Assembly: GCA_016800925.1 (NCBI GenBank) | Contig: JABCPU010000140.1 | Location: forward strand, 1-64,000 | DNA length: 64,000 nt | Direction of reading: 5' to 3' | Source: Suillus spraguei | Taxonomy: Eukaryota > Basidiomycota > Agaricomycetes > Boletales > Suillaceae | Notes under the pieces: model-generated | Databases searched by the model: none | What the model saw: only the letters and a program-made list of their open reading frames with translations | What the model was told of the DNA's origin: nothing | Made by a program: the position numbers and the translations under genes | Shown: one piece after another, positions 22,326 through 33,629 of the stretch | Layout: every line of letters starts with the position of its first letter | Numbering within the stretch: the first letter of the stretch is position 1

Positions 22326-22572
22326 CCTGTGCCCAGTGTGGCTACCCTGTGGCAAAGTTGTGTTTGTATGAGTGGGGTCAAAAAGCCAAGCGCAGAAAGA
22401 CTACTGGTACCAGATGCATGCACACGCTCAAGGATGTGTTGAGGAGATTCAACAACAGATTCGGGTACGTCTTATTCCTATCTCTGCCCCAATCAATATT
22501 TTAATTGTATGGACTTGATGCAGAGAAAACACCATCGTGAAGAAACGCGTTGGGCCAATTGCAGAGGCATGA
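22326..22572 (+). pseudogene. RPL37: Ribosomal protein eL37 fragment (last two exons)
   Basis: A copy of the C-terminal part of the large-subunit ribosomal protein eL37. The first piece (22326-22464) reads CAQCGYPVAKL, then EWGQKAKRRKTTGT and LKDVLRRFNNRF, after an intron-like acceptor ATATAG. A GTACGT...GCAG intron of 59 bp (22465-22523) follows, then ENTIVKKRVGPIAEA and TGA at 22570. CAQCGYP holds the second half of the family's zinc site. Substitutions at normally invariant positions (Arg to Cys after KL, RCMHT for GRMRH, Gly for Arg at the splice) and the missing 5' exons indicate a pseudogene. Retained intron structure shows that DNA duplication made it, not retroposition. It lies isolated among transposons. 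Confidence 0.85.
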
Positions 22573-23904
22573 GTTTGAGCGGAAATGCAATACCATGCTT
22601 GCATGTTGGTTTACATGTTTGAGAATTTTTAGCCCATGCTGCTCGCATCATTTTTCATGCTCACACAGAACATATGATTCATCCCATGCCTCCTTGCCAA
22701 TTGTAGGGCCTCAGTGAAGCATTGAACATCATTTGGCGAGGGTTGTCATTGAGATGTCAGTGAACAGCATACCATGTAACAAGGAAGTGCAACAGTACAG
22801 TAATGACTGGGAGGTGCGACAGGTACAATAGTGATTGAGTCCAATGACAGCTGTTAATGTATTACTGTTCCTATGTGTTGCAGAATCTGAGTATGCCGGA
22901 TCCTTCAATCGCATTCCTAAGTGCTCGCTCCCCAGCCTCAATTGACTTGACCTCAAAATAAACAGCATGGTTGATTCCCTCCACCATGGGTACATAATCT
23001 CTGAAATGACATAACTGATACAGGAACATTGAGATGACCTGCAACTTACTGGCCACTGAAAACCCTGATGTAATGCCCACTTGTGATGCAGGTGAAAGGT
23101 GGAAGAGAACTGGTATTTGCCAGTAAGTTGTATAATGTGCCACAATAGAAATACATATCGCAATCATCTGCTATAGCATTAGCAACTTCTGCATAGCCTC
23201 GCTCATCTTGATAGAAAACAATCTCATCATGCTCCTCGGCAGGTGCAAATGATGGTGTCAAGGATACATAAGCCTTGTGCATGTCATACAAAATTAGTGA
23301 CATATTGCAAGGAACCCATGGCTTAGATAGTATGCCTGAATTAAAGTGAGACTCATACAGGGATGGATGGATAGTATGCACCAAATATATCTTTTTCCAG
23401 GTTGCTCAGGCCTACATCCATGCCATAAGAAGCCATAGGTACACAAGGAGACTTGTAAGGTGTAGCACACAGTGTCAGAGCTGGTCCATTGGACAAAGCA
23501 TGTGCCCCAATAATCCCTAAGTCAATTAAAGTGAGACCATTGATAGTTCAATCAAGAGCACTCATGAATGATTTGGACATCTCCTTCTGGACTGGCTGGA
23601 CTCTGAGAAGTTTGAACCATGGGGGTGGACCATGGATGATGGTGACTGATTGTGTGAAATTGGAGGATGAAAGCAACATGTCTCAGCCTTAAATACAGGT
23701 ACACTATAGAATTCACAAATAGTTTAATGCATTACTTCTTGTGTTCACACAAAACCTTTAATGCATTACAGTGAATATGGCAGAGTCTGAAGTGCATTAC
23801 TTTCAAGTACCGCAATATGTGTGATACATTACTGTGATACAACAGCATACAAAGCTTACATAATCGGCTGTTCTCTCCTTGCATCAAGCTCTATCTGATG
23901 CACT
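22573..23904. other. Unassigned, with minus-strand open frames
   Basis: Minus-strand frames at 23384-23046 and 23163-22729 overlap and contain no recognised motif (one has EEHDEIVFYQDERGYAEV). They may be decayed transposon or captured sequence. The right part (23700-23840) has the ATGCATTA repeats listed separately. Confidence 0.3.
23725..23840. repeat. ATGCATTA-type repeats left of the KDZ gene
   Basis: Four spaced words, TAATGCATTAC, TAATGCATTACAG, GTGCATTACTT and ATACATTACTGTG, at about 23728, 23761, 23797 and 23828, roughly 33 bp apart. A similar array lies right of the KDZ gene. They may be subterminal transposase-binding repeats. Confidence 0.5.
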
Positions 23905-24499
23905 ATGGATGCCAGTGAGGGTCGTCCTGCCAATTATCAAGCTGGCTTATTCACTGCTCCTTTGTTGAAGAATTTGAACCGGCAAAAACAAGTGAAGCTC
24001 AATGTATATACGCCTCCCAACCCTGATGCCCCAAGTGTTCATACTGCTTTCACGTTCATTTCACGAAGTCAAGGCTTCACTGCACAAAGTTTGCATGTTC
24101 TCAGTTTGCCAACCTCAGATGAACAACTGGTCAGTATGAGAGTAGAGGAAGGGGTCACATTAGATTGTGATGGCAATTACTCCCTGGAAGGGCAGGAACC
24201 CGACTTCAAGATTAAGGCTGCTAGCAGCAATAGGTGGAAGCGCACCACAGGAGTGAGTATTTCTCAACGACTAGTTTGCATGTGTACAAATTGATGCCTC
24301 GTCTATCCAGGATCATCCGCTCTTGATGTGGATAAAGGACCAGGACCTTTTTTTACAGGAGCTGCTATGACATGAAGGTCGAGGGGACTATGTACATGAC
24401 TCTATCTGCAGAAACTGTCACTCTGGCACTCCACTATTTCGCTGTCAAGATTGTTTTGGGACTCATTTGTGCTGCCATGATTGCGTTATTGCCACTCAC

Positions 24500-25325
24500 T
24501 GTTACAAGAACACCTTCTTGCACCCCTACTATCATTTTTCCTCCTATGCATCGCCATCTACTCTCGTCCTGATGAGGCCTCCATCCTTGTCCTCCACTAC
24601 CTTGTCTGGCTTGCCATTGTCACTCCTTACCTGCCTACACTCGCCTCCTCCATTGTCACTAACTGCACACTCTTCCAGTACCCCATGTGCTCATGTGTGC
24701 TCTGCGCTTCAACACACGCTACCCTCTGGTTCACACAAACAACTCTTTGGCTTAAGGACTACGTCTGGTGTTGTATTTCCTCTTATCTTTTCCTTTGCAT
24801 TTACCTATGACTCGTGCATCGCCTCATTGGCTCATACCCTTTATACCTTTGGCTCCGCACCTATGACTCTCTTTCACACATGTGTGCATTCATTGGTTCA
24901 TACACCTCTGACTCATCTATGAGCATGCGTCTTCCTATTGGCTATCTGACTTGATAGTTAATCTAGCGATACTTACATATTTGTGCTCCGCTTCAATCTT
25001 ACGTATAAATATGTGCAGATAGCCTTTGTACTTCTTTAACTTGAATCTACTTGATCTTCGACCCTGAACTTCCTTCGATAAGCTTTTCACAAGCTTATTG
25101 TCACTATTCGAACTTTGTAGAAGCTCATCGCTTCTACATTTTGATTGTCATCAAGAACCTTGTCTCTGTGACATAGGTCATGAGACAGCACGTGGCACTT
25201 ACCTCCAACCAACGCAACTAGCGCACTCTGCGCTAGGAGAACGATACGCACAGGCCACTGCTCTTGATAGAGCGCCTGTCGCAGACACCACTCAAGTTCC
25301 TTAGCACCTGGCTAGGTCACTAACA
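24500..25325 (+). repeat. Solo LTR, family B copy 3
   Basis: TGTTACAAGAACACC...GGTCACTAACA, 826 bp, flanked by CTCAC (24495-24499) and CTCAT (25326-25330). It splits the CxC2 cysteine cluster of the KDZ gene; removing it with the left flank copy rejoins the frame. A TATAAATA box sits near 25003. Compared with copy 1 it lacks about 30 bp near 24690. Confidence 0.85.
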
Positions 25326-26151
25326 CTCATGCTAAAAATCCATCACATCGCATCCAGGTGGGAGGCAATCAAACAGATGAATATCATGTTTACTTATATT
25401 TCTTGACAGGAGTGGCAGGGTTCTTACATTGTGACTGTCTCATTGAAGGAACTAGGGTTGCATGTACAGCTTGGACATCCAGCAGGCGAACACTGCCTGT
25501 TACCTGAAATGACATTCAACGATGACTTCACTCTTATAGATACCAATGGGATTCACAAGATCGGCCTTGATTTCTGTGGCTGTGAGACCGCCCAGACACA
25601 TACAAGGCAATTGCTTCATGCAACTTGGTTCCCAGCAACAACCACCGATCCACGCACTGCTGCTACTTTCTGAATTCTTGAACAATATCACCTGCTATCA
25701 TTTGAGTCCAAATGTTCAGGCCACGAGTTTTATCACACGGTTGCATGTCTCTCAGATAATACAGGACTTCGCCTGTGAAAGGTGTGTGATCGACATCTTT
25801 AACTTTGTTTAAGCATCTATCTCACTCATTTCATTAGGATCATTATGAAGCATTTATGTGTATGGTACATGAATGGCGACATATCAAGATGCTCAAGCAG
25901 GCTGGCTGGGGACATAATTCTGCTGGTGTGGAGAGTACCAGCAGTGGCAAATGTGCAGTGCTATGCCCAGCTTGTCTGCAACCAGGTAAAAATTTGCCTG
26001 ATAATTGGCAAGATGCACCAAAAGAAAACCAGTGCAATTCGGTGCAATTAATCATATTCATATCTGTACTCCAAGACTTGGCTGACTGACAACTAGCTGG
26101 TTGTATGCTTTCTTTCTAGCAATCAATGCAAACTTTCATCTTAAAAGGCGC

Positions 26152-28718
26152 TGTAAAGATACAACCTAACCTGGGCTGTAGATAAACTACCTCCTAAGTT
26201 AGTATGTGGGTCTTGTGCTCCGTCTAGTCTGCTTCACTTGTGAGAACAAGAGTGTTCGACCCTAAAGGGGGATGCCTATTAGTATGGTCAAGTTCGAGTC
26301 AAACTTATGTGCGAAAGAAGTGTCGTGGTCAGCGGTAAGTTGCCGCGGTCAGCAATGATGCCACCAGAACTAGTGTCGTGTGTAGCGGTGCTACCATGGT
26401 CAAGATATAGTCAGTAACAGTTGCATCGAGCAAGCAATGTCGAGCGATGATATCAGCGGTAGCGGTAAGGTTGCGAGCAGTGCAAAGAAACAGTAAAGAA
26501 GTCCACAGTACTTTCAGCAGTAAAGTAGTGGTGCATGAGAAGTTCAGTCAAAATAACAGTCAAAAGTCCAGCGGTATGCCAGCGGTAATGGAGAACGAGC
26601 GTGATAGATTAACGAGCGATAAGGAATTTTAAAGACTATGTCCACTACTGGGTAGATCCAGAGCTAGACAATAATCCTGACCTATAGTATGTGCAATGGT
26701 GTAAAATCAGGTACTGTATCGTGTGGGGTACGTGGTGCTTATATCCTAAATTGTATGTACTCGGAATGCTCTAGACGAGATCAGTAGCGCTCAACTGTAG
26801 TAACCGCTGAAACGAAGTAACTAGTGCTGGCCTAAGTATAAGCACAGCGTTAATCCTACTAAAGGCGCGAGTGAGATGTTCGACCCAAGAGGACTGCAAA
26901 TAGAAGCAATTCCTTCAAAGTTAGTGCGAAGGAAACAACGAAGTACTAATATGGCAACGGGAATTCGACTCCCGATGTTAGCGGCAGTAGCAGTATATCG
27001 GCGGTACTAGCGCAGTGTCAGCGGTACACACGTGGTAATGATAGCTGCAACGGTTAGCTAGCGAGAGCAAGAACAAAGTTACTTGGGCGAGACAAAAATG
27101 TTATAACTACCGGCGGTGCAGTAGCAGTAGCGGCAACTTCCGTACAAGCAGGAATGCAGGTGAGAGAGAAAATGACCCAGCAAGATCACTGGCTGCAGTC
27201 CGGTTATGAGTAGCAAAGTTGAAAGTCGCGTGGTACTTCGAGTGGTCAAGTTACCGGTGGTTAAATCAATGAGCGAAGTTCAAATGGAGAAGAGTTCTAA
27301 GGCAAATAGATTGTGACTAGTGAGCGTTTCAGATACTATGTCCTAGTGAAGGGATGTAACGGGAAGTAAAAGTAACGGTATGTATGTTCAGTCCTTTTTA
27401 ACATATGCAAGTGCGTATGAGATAGCTATGCGAGTCTGGTAGCGAGAAATAAAATAAACGGGGTACTTAATTATGAGGTGCACAGCGTGCAGCGGCCCCT
27501 GGAGATGTAAGGTAAATCCTGCTGTAGGTTTAGTAATGGTGGAAGCAAGGTAACTACGCACCAATGGATTCTAGATGGAATAGGACGGGACATGAGGGCA
27601 CCAGCGCGAGGATCTGGTAAGGGTTCACGGGAGAAGAACAGTTCCGCCTAAGCAGAGCGAAAAGGCTATTTCATCGCTATAAGGAAGTTCATCGGCTGCC
27701 ACCACAGATGTTAATGAGATGCTTGTCGAAAACAGGGTTTTGACAGTCAGCATGACTTTTCTCGCTACACCACTGTATGTAAATGTAGCGTGAGATGCTG
27801 CAGCACGAGGCAACATGTAATAAGACTTGCTGTGGAATCAGTGATAACGAACATAAAACAAATGATGCACCAAATGGAGCTATGTGGATGCGGCAAGGAC
27901 ATGGGAGGGCATCGGTACGTGGAACATGGTGCAGTAGTCGGTACGGTGTGCGGTAAATGTGGGATGCTGTTACGAACTGGGGTGGCATCACCAGTGACAG
28001 TGAAAAGACACAGACGGTCTGCTGGGAAGTTCTACAATGTCCAGAAAAGGACAAGGTGAAAGTACAAGGAACACGTTCCAAGTACTATCAAGGGTTCGGC
28101 CTCAAAGACGAGTCTAAGAGGTTCTGTAAGAATAGAGACTAAGACTAAGGAGTGCTTAGACTTAGAGACGATTCAAGACGACTTAGGTTGGAGACCTAAG
28201 CGAAGGATGTTCCAGGTAAAACCCAGTAAGATTAAAGTGAAGTATCTACTACAAGTACACTGTGCTTATATAGGTACATATGTGCGCACAGACCAGGTAA
28301 CCATGAGAATATAACTGTGTATCCTAATAAGGAAGGCAAGTATCATACAAGCGTGTTGAGACGTATGAGTCAGAGATAAAGACACAGGTTTAGCATACGC
28401 GTATGCTAAACCGGTTAAGTCCGAGAACGGAGTCATGGGAAGTCATGACATCACATGATATGACGTATCGACGATGTACTAGTTGAATCATATAGTCATG
28501 TAATGTCTGATGGAAGTGGAAGTGTCCGAGCAATAAGCTCCATATCACGTGATATACGAGAATGAAAAGGAGAATGAATAGGGGCACATACAACTGTAAC
28601 AGATGCCGCCGGTAATGCTAAAGGGGTAAGACGGCCATGGACAAGTGGTAACTCCTATAGACGTGAGATGAGTGTCAAAAGATAGGGTTTTAAGCCCAGT
28701 GCCAATATGTTCGTTACA
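26152..28718 (+). repeat. LTR-like element, family A copy 3, full length with nested LTR
   Basis: TGTAAAGATACAACC...ATGTTCGTTACA, flanked by GCGC on both sides (26148-26151 and 28719-28722). It splits the KDZ gene between INANFHLKRR and the IVSKDS block, and one GCGC copy restores the frame. It is longer than copies 1 and 2 because it keeps about 1 kb of centre (26790-27780) that they lack, and because a family C LTR (27968-28601) is inserted in it. No recognisable protein is encoded in the centre. Confidence 0.8.
27968..28601 (-). repeat. Solo LTR, family C copy 2
   Basis: TGTTACGAACTGGGG...CAACTGTAACA, flanked by perfect GATGC duplications (27963-27967 and 28602-28606). It lies in reverse orientation to the gypsy 3' LTR at 20101. 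It is 634 bp; about 160 bp near 28375-28560 (with GTATGCTAAACC and CACGTGATAT) are not matched in the shorter copy. Confidence 0.85.
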
Positions 28719-31037
28719 GCGCATAGTGTCCAAAGATAGTGTGGATCCTGGCCTCAGTCACAGATGGGCTTATTTCATCGAGGAGATGGCTTATAAGACA
28801 TATCTACAAACGCATGGCGGCAACCCACAGCAGGTAGGCTTTTTTTGTATTCACCTGCATAATTCATTCTGACTAGCCATATGTATAGAAAAGTACATGT
28901 TCATCTCATAATGCAGTGAATATGGCAGACTCGAAAGTGTCGCATGGTCTAGCTGCCACAGGAGTTGGGACCATTGATTGTGCGCGACACAATATGAAGC
29001 TGCCAAATAGTGTCGGTGATCTACAAAAAGGCGAAAGGTATTTACTATACCAGCTGGCAGCTGATGATTAGTGATGCTAACTGAACATAGATACACAAAT
29101 ATGAATTTTTTATTCTTCTCGACCCTCCATGGACACTGCATTGACACACTCAATGTCTCATATGACATCGCTTGTCAGTGGCACAAGAACCTATGGGAGA
29201 GGATGTCAGCAATGCCACTCGACCTCCATCTAGACCATCTGACAATGTTTGTGAGGTTCTTCATACCAAATTCCACCTCCCCGTGCACATTCTTAAGTGT
29301 CAGACCAATTTCTCTTTCAACTTTTCGAAGAATGTTGGACACACTGATGGTGAAGCACCTGAACATGGATGGTCCAATATCAACCCCATGGCCTCTAGTA
29401 CGAAAGCAATGGGACCAGGCTCACAGAGAGACACACTCAATGACCATTTTGGTGACTGGAACTGGAAGAAGGTTGTGGGACTTGTGTGTTAGCCGCAACT
29501 TTGCACTGGCATGTATGATATCATACTTTTGCAACAGGTGCAACTCTCCTTTGTAAAATGAGTGAGGCCAAGGAGGAACAAGAGGCACATCAAACAGCAT
29601 TTCAAGAACTTAATGAGGCACTGGAGCCAGCGATGACGGAGTCCTGGAAAGTCGAAGTTGAATCCTGGGAGGAGAACCCGAATGATCCATCTGTTGTGAG
29701 TCCATTTGAAGCAAAAGTTACTTGTGAGTAGTGCGCATCAAATGTGATCACAAGGAGCTACTGACGACTTGATAAGCTGTTACACAAGCTGCCATTTGGC
29801 TCAGACTTGCCCAACTCAAGGCATCTGAACTCTATCAAGAGACTGATGTTTCAATGCACGCTGATGTGTCCCCTAGCATATTTATTGCATCATGGATTGA
29901 TCTCAAGAATGAACAGTGCGTAGTTTTAGTTCCTTTATTCTATTTCAGTTATGTTCATTTCTTTCCTAAGGCGATGTCTGAAAGTAGACATCAGGAAGCA
30001 GGGACTCCATACCACGGACACACAAATGGCTGCAAGCCAGTGGCTACGAAATTCTCTACAATGTTAAATTGATGCCTGGAAGCGCATCCAGGCTCTGTAC
30101 ACCCCTGTAGTACAGCTACTCGAATCTACAGTTGACTCTCCTTCCCGGATCGCACCTGATAATGCTAATCTCTGGCTCCCATCAGCTCTCTGCGGCAAGT
30201 CCATGGTTCCTAATGCCTGGCTTCTCTCAATCGAGTGGGAGTTGCAATATGCTCAGGCTGGAGACGCTCTTGAAGAAATCAGACAGAGCCTCCGCCTACA
30301 TGGCCACATGTACTCATTCAAATGGGACTGGATTCATGGTCAGAATCCAAATACTCAAGTGCAGAACACTCTGAGCTGTGTTGAAGCCAAGGCTGCAGCT
30401 GCAGCAGAAAAATATCGTGCAGTTCACACAGCTCTATCATCTCTCGCGCCCATACTCGGCAAGGTCAGCTGGAATAATAAATTCAAGGTGCTTAACAGGC
30501 ATGATGATGTACGTGGGATGTCAGTTCCAAGGCATGGAGAGAGCGAAGGTCGAAGGCAATTGTTGTGGATTTGGCTAGTGGAAGGAGTTGGAGATGATCA
30601 AGACAAAGTCATACAAGACAGTAAGTCTGATGTGAACCATGAGCTGTGGAAGGCATGTAACTGACTTTGTTGGTAGGTCTTAGGATTGAATGGTGCAAAG
30701 CTCGAGCTAGGTCCATGCACTGGGCAGAAGAAGTAGTACTCCTCCAGGAGGAGATGTGCAGGGTGTCCTGCTTTTTTAGGTGGCATGCCAACTGGTGAAA
30801 CAAGAAGGTTGAGGTATATGCACTTGCTGTCGCAGCCGATGATGAGGGTCTAGTGGTGTACGCCTGTCGCCAAGCTCATCTTAGGCAAGATCTGGCTGAC
30901 TGTTTTGAGAGGATGTAGGTTAGACATCTCCCACCTGCTGCAGCCACTACTGGCATGACGAGTTCAAGTAGCAATACATTGATGACTGCTAGTCACCTTC
31001 TGGATCTCCACCTCCCAGAATCTGTGCTTTACGCTTG

Positions 31038-32155
31038 ATATTTCACTTTTTACTTACTGGGGGCTTGTTTTGGACAATCAAATTTTATTTTTACTTGTAC
31101 TGTGCCCAGCATCAACAGACACAACTCAGTAAGACCAGGCATTATTAGCTCGGGATGCAAGCAGGAGCTGCTCAGGAGCCTCAGCGGGTTCTGGTTAGGT
31201 CCGAGTCACTTGGCACACTATGCAGCTAGCGGGGACTTCGTCTCGCTAGCTACAAGGTGTCCTGGTAGTTATCATGGATTAATGCATTATGTGTCTGGTA
31301 GTTACCATGTTCTAATGCATTATTTAGACTTGTAATTACAGATGTTAATGCAATACATCTATCTTGCAACTACAATGTATAATGCATTAATTACCCACGA
31401 AGTTGTCCACTGTCTCTCTGCTCAGGCTGCCACTTCAAGTGCCTCAATGCTCCAATTCACTCATTTTTCCGTTGCTCTGAGTTGTCCGTCTCTCATCACC
31501 ATACTAGTACTACTAGCAGCACTAGTTTCACACATTTTGAACCGTCGCTATCCCACTTTTTGATATTTCTTTCTGCCACTTACCAGTGCTTGGTTTCAGG
31601 CTTGCTCTCCCTTTGTATTTACTTGTCCACTTGTCGAGCTTTAAATGCAGTATTTGCCACCATTTTTTTCATGAATTAAGTGAGCACAAGTATAAGCAAG
31701 CGGTCATGCTCGTCAAGTACTTGCCACTCCTTGCAAATTACTCTATCTGAATAAGTGTATAAGTCCGAGACAAGTACGAAAAAGCGCAAAACAAGAGGAG
31801 GGATCTACTTGTTGAACTTGTGTGGCAGCTTGCGGCCAGTGGTTTTTACCGTCCTTGCCAGGGATATACCCGCTTCTTGTGGGAAAATAATTAAGGGCAA
31901 GGAATATGTGAATTTACTGACACAACTCTGTACAGAGCCTGGTGATGATGCCACCTCAGTGGTATCAAAAGCAAACCATCTCTTGCCACATTTTATCAGG
32001 AAGCCGGATCATCTCACTCGTGATTCAATTCGCAACTATCCTGTCATAACTTTTTCAAGGGGGACGTGTCATAGTACGTGGCTAGTACTCAAGTGCCCAA
32101 CATTGCCATCCATATGTAATAGGCCAATGAGTACGATATTACTTTCCACTGCGCT
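31038..32155. other. Right flank of the KDZ element and protease promoter region
   Basis: Contains a second ATGCATTA array (31275-31390), listed separately. An open frame from 31755 overlaps the protease start and has no recognised product. The boundary between transposon debris and gene space falls in this interval. The last few hundred bases should contain the promoter of the aspartic protease; no clear TATA box was found. Confidence 0.4.
31275..31390. repeat. ATGCATTA-type repeats right of the KDZ gene
   Basis: Words TTAATGCATTATG, CTAATGCATTATT, TTAATGCAATACA and ATAATGCATTAAT at about 31280, 31312, 31344 and 31379, about 33 bp apart, each preceded by a GTAGTTAC/GTAATTAC/GCAACTAC-like word. 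With the array at 23725-23840 they bracket the KDZ gene. Confidence 0.5.
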
Positions 32156-33629
32156 ATGTTCCCCGCTGCATTGTTAACACTTCTCCTAGTTTTTTCAATC
32201 GCTGGATTGCCCGTTAAAGCTGGCAATTCCCCTATCACCGTCCCCCTTATCAGTAGGCTATGGCACTTCTTCAATGGTACTAATAACCTCTTGGAGCACG
32301 ATATAGCTCGTGTGAAGGCCCTTAGAGATTCCAGCATGCGCAGACAAAATTCGGTTAATGTTCCTTTGACAAACGATTATAAGAACTACGGCCACTCTCT
32401 AGCAGTTGGCATTGGCGACCCCCTCACAACTTGTAAGTTCAATACTGGGAAAACATGCGGCTGCTAATGCATTGTTGAAGACAACTTGCTACTCGACAGC
32501 GGTAGCGGGAACACATGGGTTCGTGCCTCCAAGTACGTGCAAACCGGCGTCAGCTTCTGCACTGGCCGACATGTAGCAACGGAATACGCTTCTGGCTCCT
32601 TCTCTGGTGTGACATACAATGATATCATAAATTGAAAATACCTACGATTGTCTATAGGAACTGAATGGCTCGACTACGTCACTGTCGGTCCCGGGCTCAC
32701 CGTCAACCGGCAGTCGATCACTGTTGCTGACGAAGTAGGAGGCTTCGGGCATTATGACGGTGTCATTGGCATCGGGCCTGTAGCCTTGACAGTCGGTATC
32801 CTGCAAGATCACACGATCCCGACTGTCACTGACAGCCTGGCTCGCCAAGGCACCATTTCTGAAAACGTTCTTGGTATCTTTTCCGAGCCCTACACCAGTC
32901 CGCCGTCAGAAATCACTGGACAAATCACCTTTGGTGGAACTGACCCTACCAAGTACAACGGTAACATTGAATACGCGTAAGCTACCCCTTCTAGATCTAT
33001 TCAGACTGATAGTAATTGTTTTGTTTCAGTCCTACCGTCAACACTGGGCGTTCACAGATGTTTTGGGGTGTCAATTCGAGAATCACATACGACAACAAGG
33101 AGATCTTAAGATCCACCGCTGGTATTGTCGACTCTGGCGCAACGCTTATCGCGATTGCCACTGGTGTGTATCTACTGGAGTGCAGCGAGTAATAATGGCC
33201 TAATTAGCGTTCGATAGATGCCTATGAGAAGTACGAGTCCTTAACCGGCGCTGTATATGATCGTGCGACTAAGTTTCTCACTATTCCCGAAGATAAATAC
33301 GGCACCCTACAGAACTTGGACTTTCATATCGGCGAGGTACGTCAATTCTGTCAGCCCTCACACCCCTTGTTCACCATTTTGCACAGAAAGTCTACAGTCT
33401 TACCCCTAATGCCCAGATTTGGCCTCGTTCTCTCAATACCTTGCTTGGTGGTGAAGAGGGTTCCATATATCTCATCGTTGTCAACCGTGGCACGTACAGT
33501 GGTCAAGGTGGCCGACCTGACTTTTCTCTTGGCTACGTATTCATGCAGCGCTTCTACGTTGCATATGATGCCACAAACTCCCGCGTTGGGTTTGCCACAA
33601 CCGTGTTCACTGATGCCACCTCCAACTAA
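32156..33629 (+). CDS. Secreted pepsin-like aspartic protease (A1 family)
   Basis: Six exons (32156-32432, 32481-32606, 32658-32976, 33030-33163, 33218-33336, 33387-33629; 1218 nt) give 405 residues, with introns of 48-54 bp. The start gives a hydrophobic signal peptide (residues 1-22, MFPAALLTLLLVFSIAG), followed by a propeptide-like stretch to about residue 75. Both catalytic aspartates are present as DSG: Asp98 (NLLLDSGSGNTW, codon phase set by the first splice) and Asp275 (GIVDSGATL). The pattern SGSFSGTEW, DGVIGIGPV and NAQIWPRSLNTLLGG is that of polyporopepsin-type fungal proteases, which digest extracellular protein at acid pH. The length is usual. Both active sites carry Ser rather than Thr after Asp, which is tolerated in the family. 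It is intact despite lying beside transposon debris, and is the first host gene of the right half. Confidence 0.92.

Larger units (their letters stand above)
23905..31037 (+). pseudogene. CxC2/KDZ-family transposase, complete in order but dead
   Basis: Remnant of a Kyakuja-Dileera-Zisupton transposase with its N-terminal CxC2-like cysteine cluster. Visible: KAASSNRWKRTTG (24220), EGRGDY then paired cysteines (CRNC, FRCQDC, CCHDC; 24380-24490), the LGHPAGEHC block and FCGCE (25470-25590), ATWFPATTTDPRTAATF (25620), HEWRHIKMLKQAGWGH (25870), CPACLQPGKNLPDNW (25970), INANFHLKRR (26130) continuing as DPGLSHRWAYF (28745), GTIDCARHNMKLPNSVGDL (28970), SYDIACQWHKNLWERM (29158), CQTNFSFNF and TDGEAPEHGWSNINP (29300-29390), GDWNWKKVVGL (29452) and a C-terminal helical region (30200-31037). 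Two LTRs interrupt it (24500-25325 and 26152-28718). TGA stops at 24368 and 25671 fall where Arg is expected. Transposition would need an outside source. Confidence 0.9.

Noticed and set aside
27625..28142. Open frames in the long family A copy as an internal gene of the element
   Set aside because: They cross the family C LTR boundary or lack any motif; no reverse transcriptase, integrase or gag is visible.
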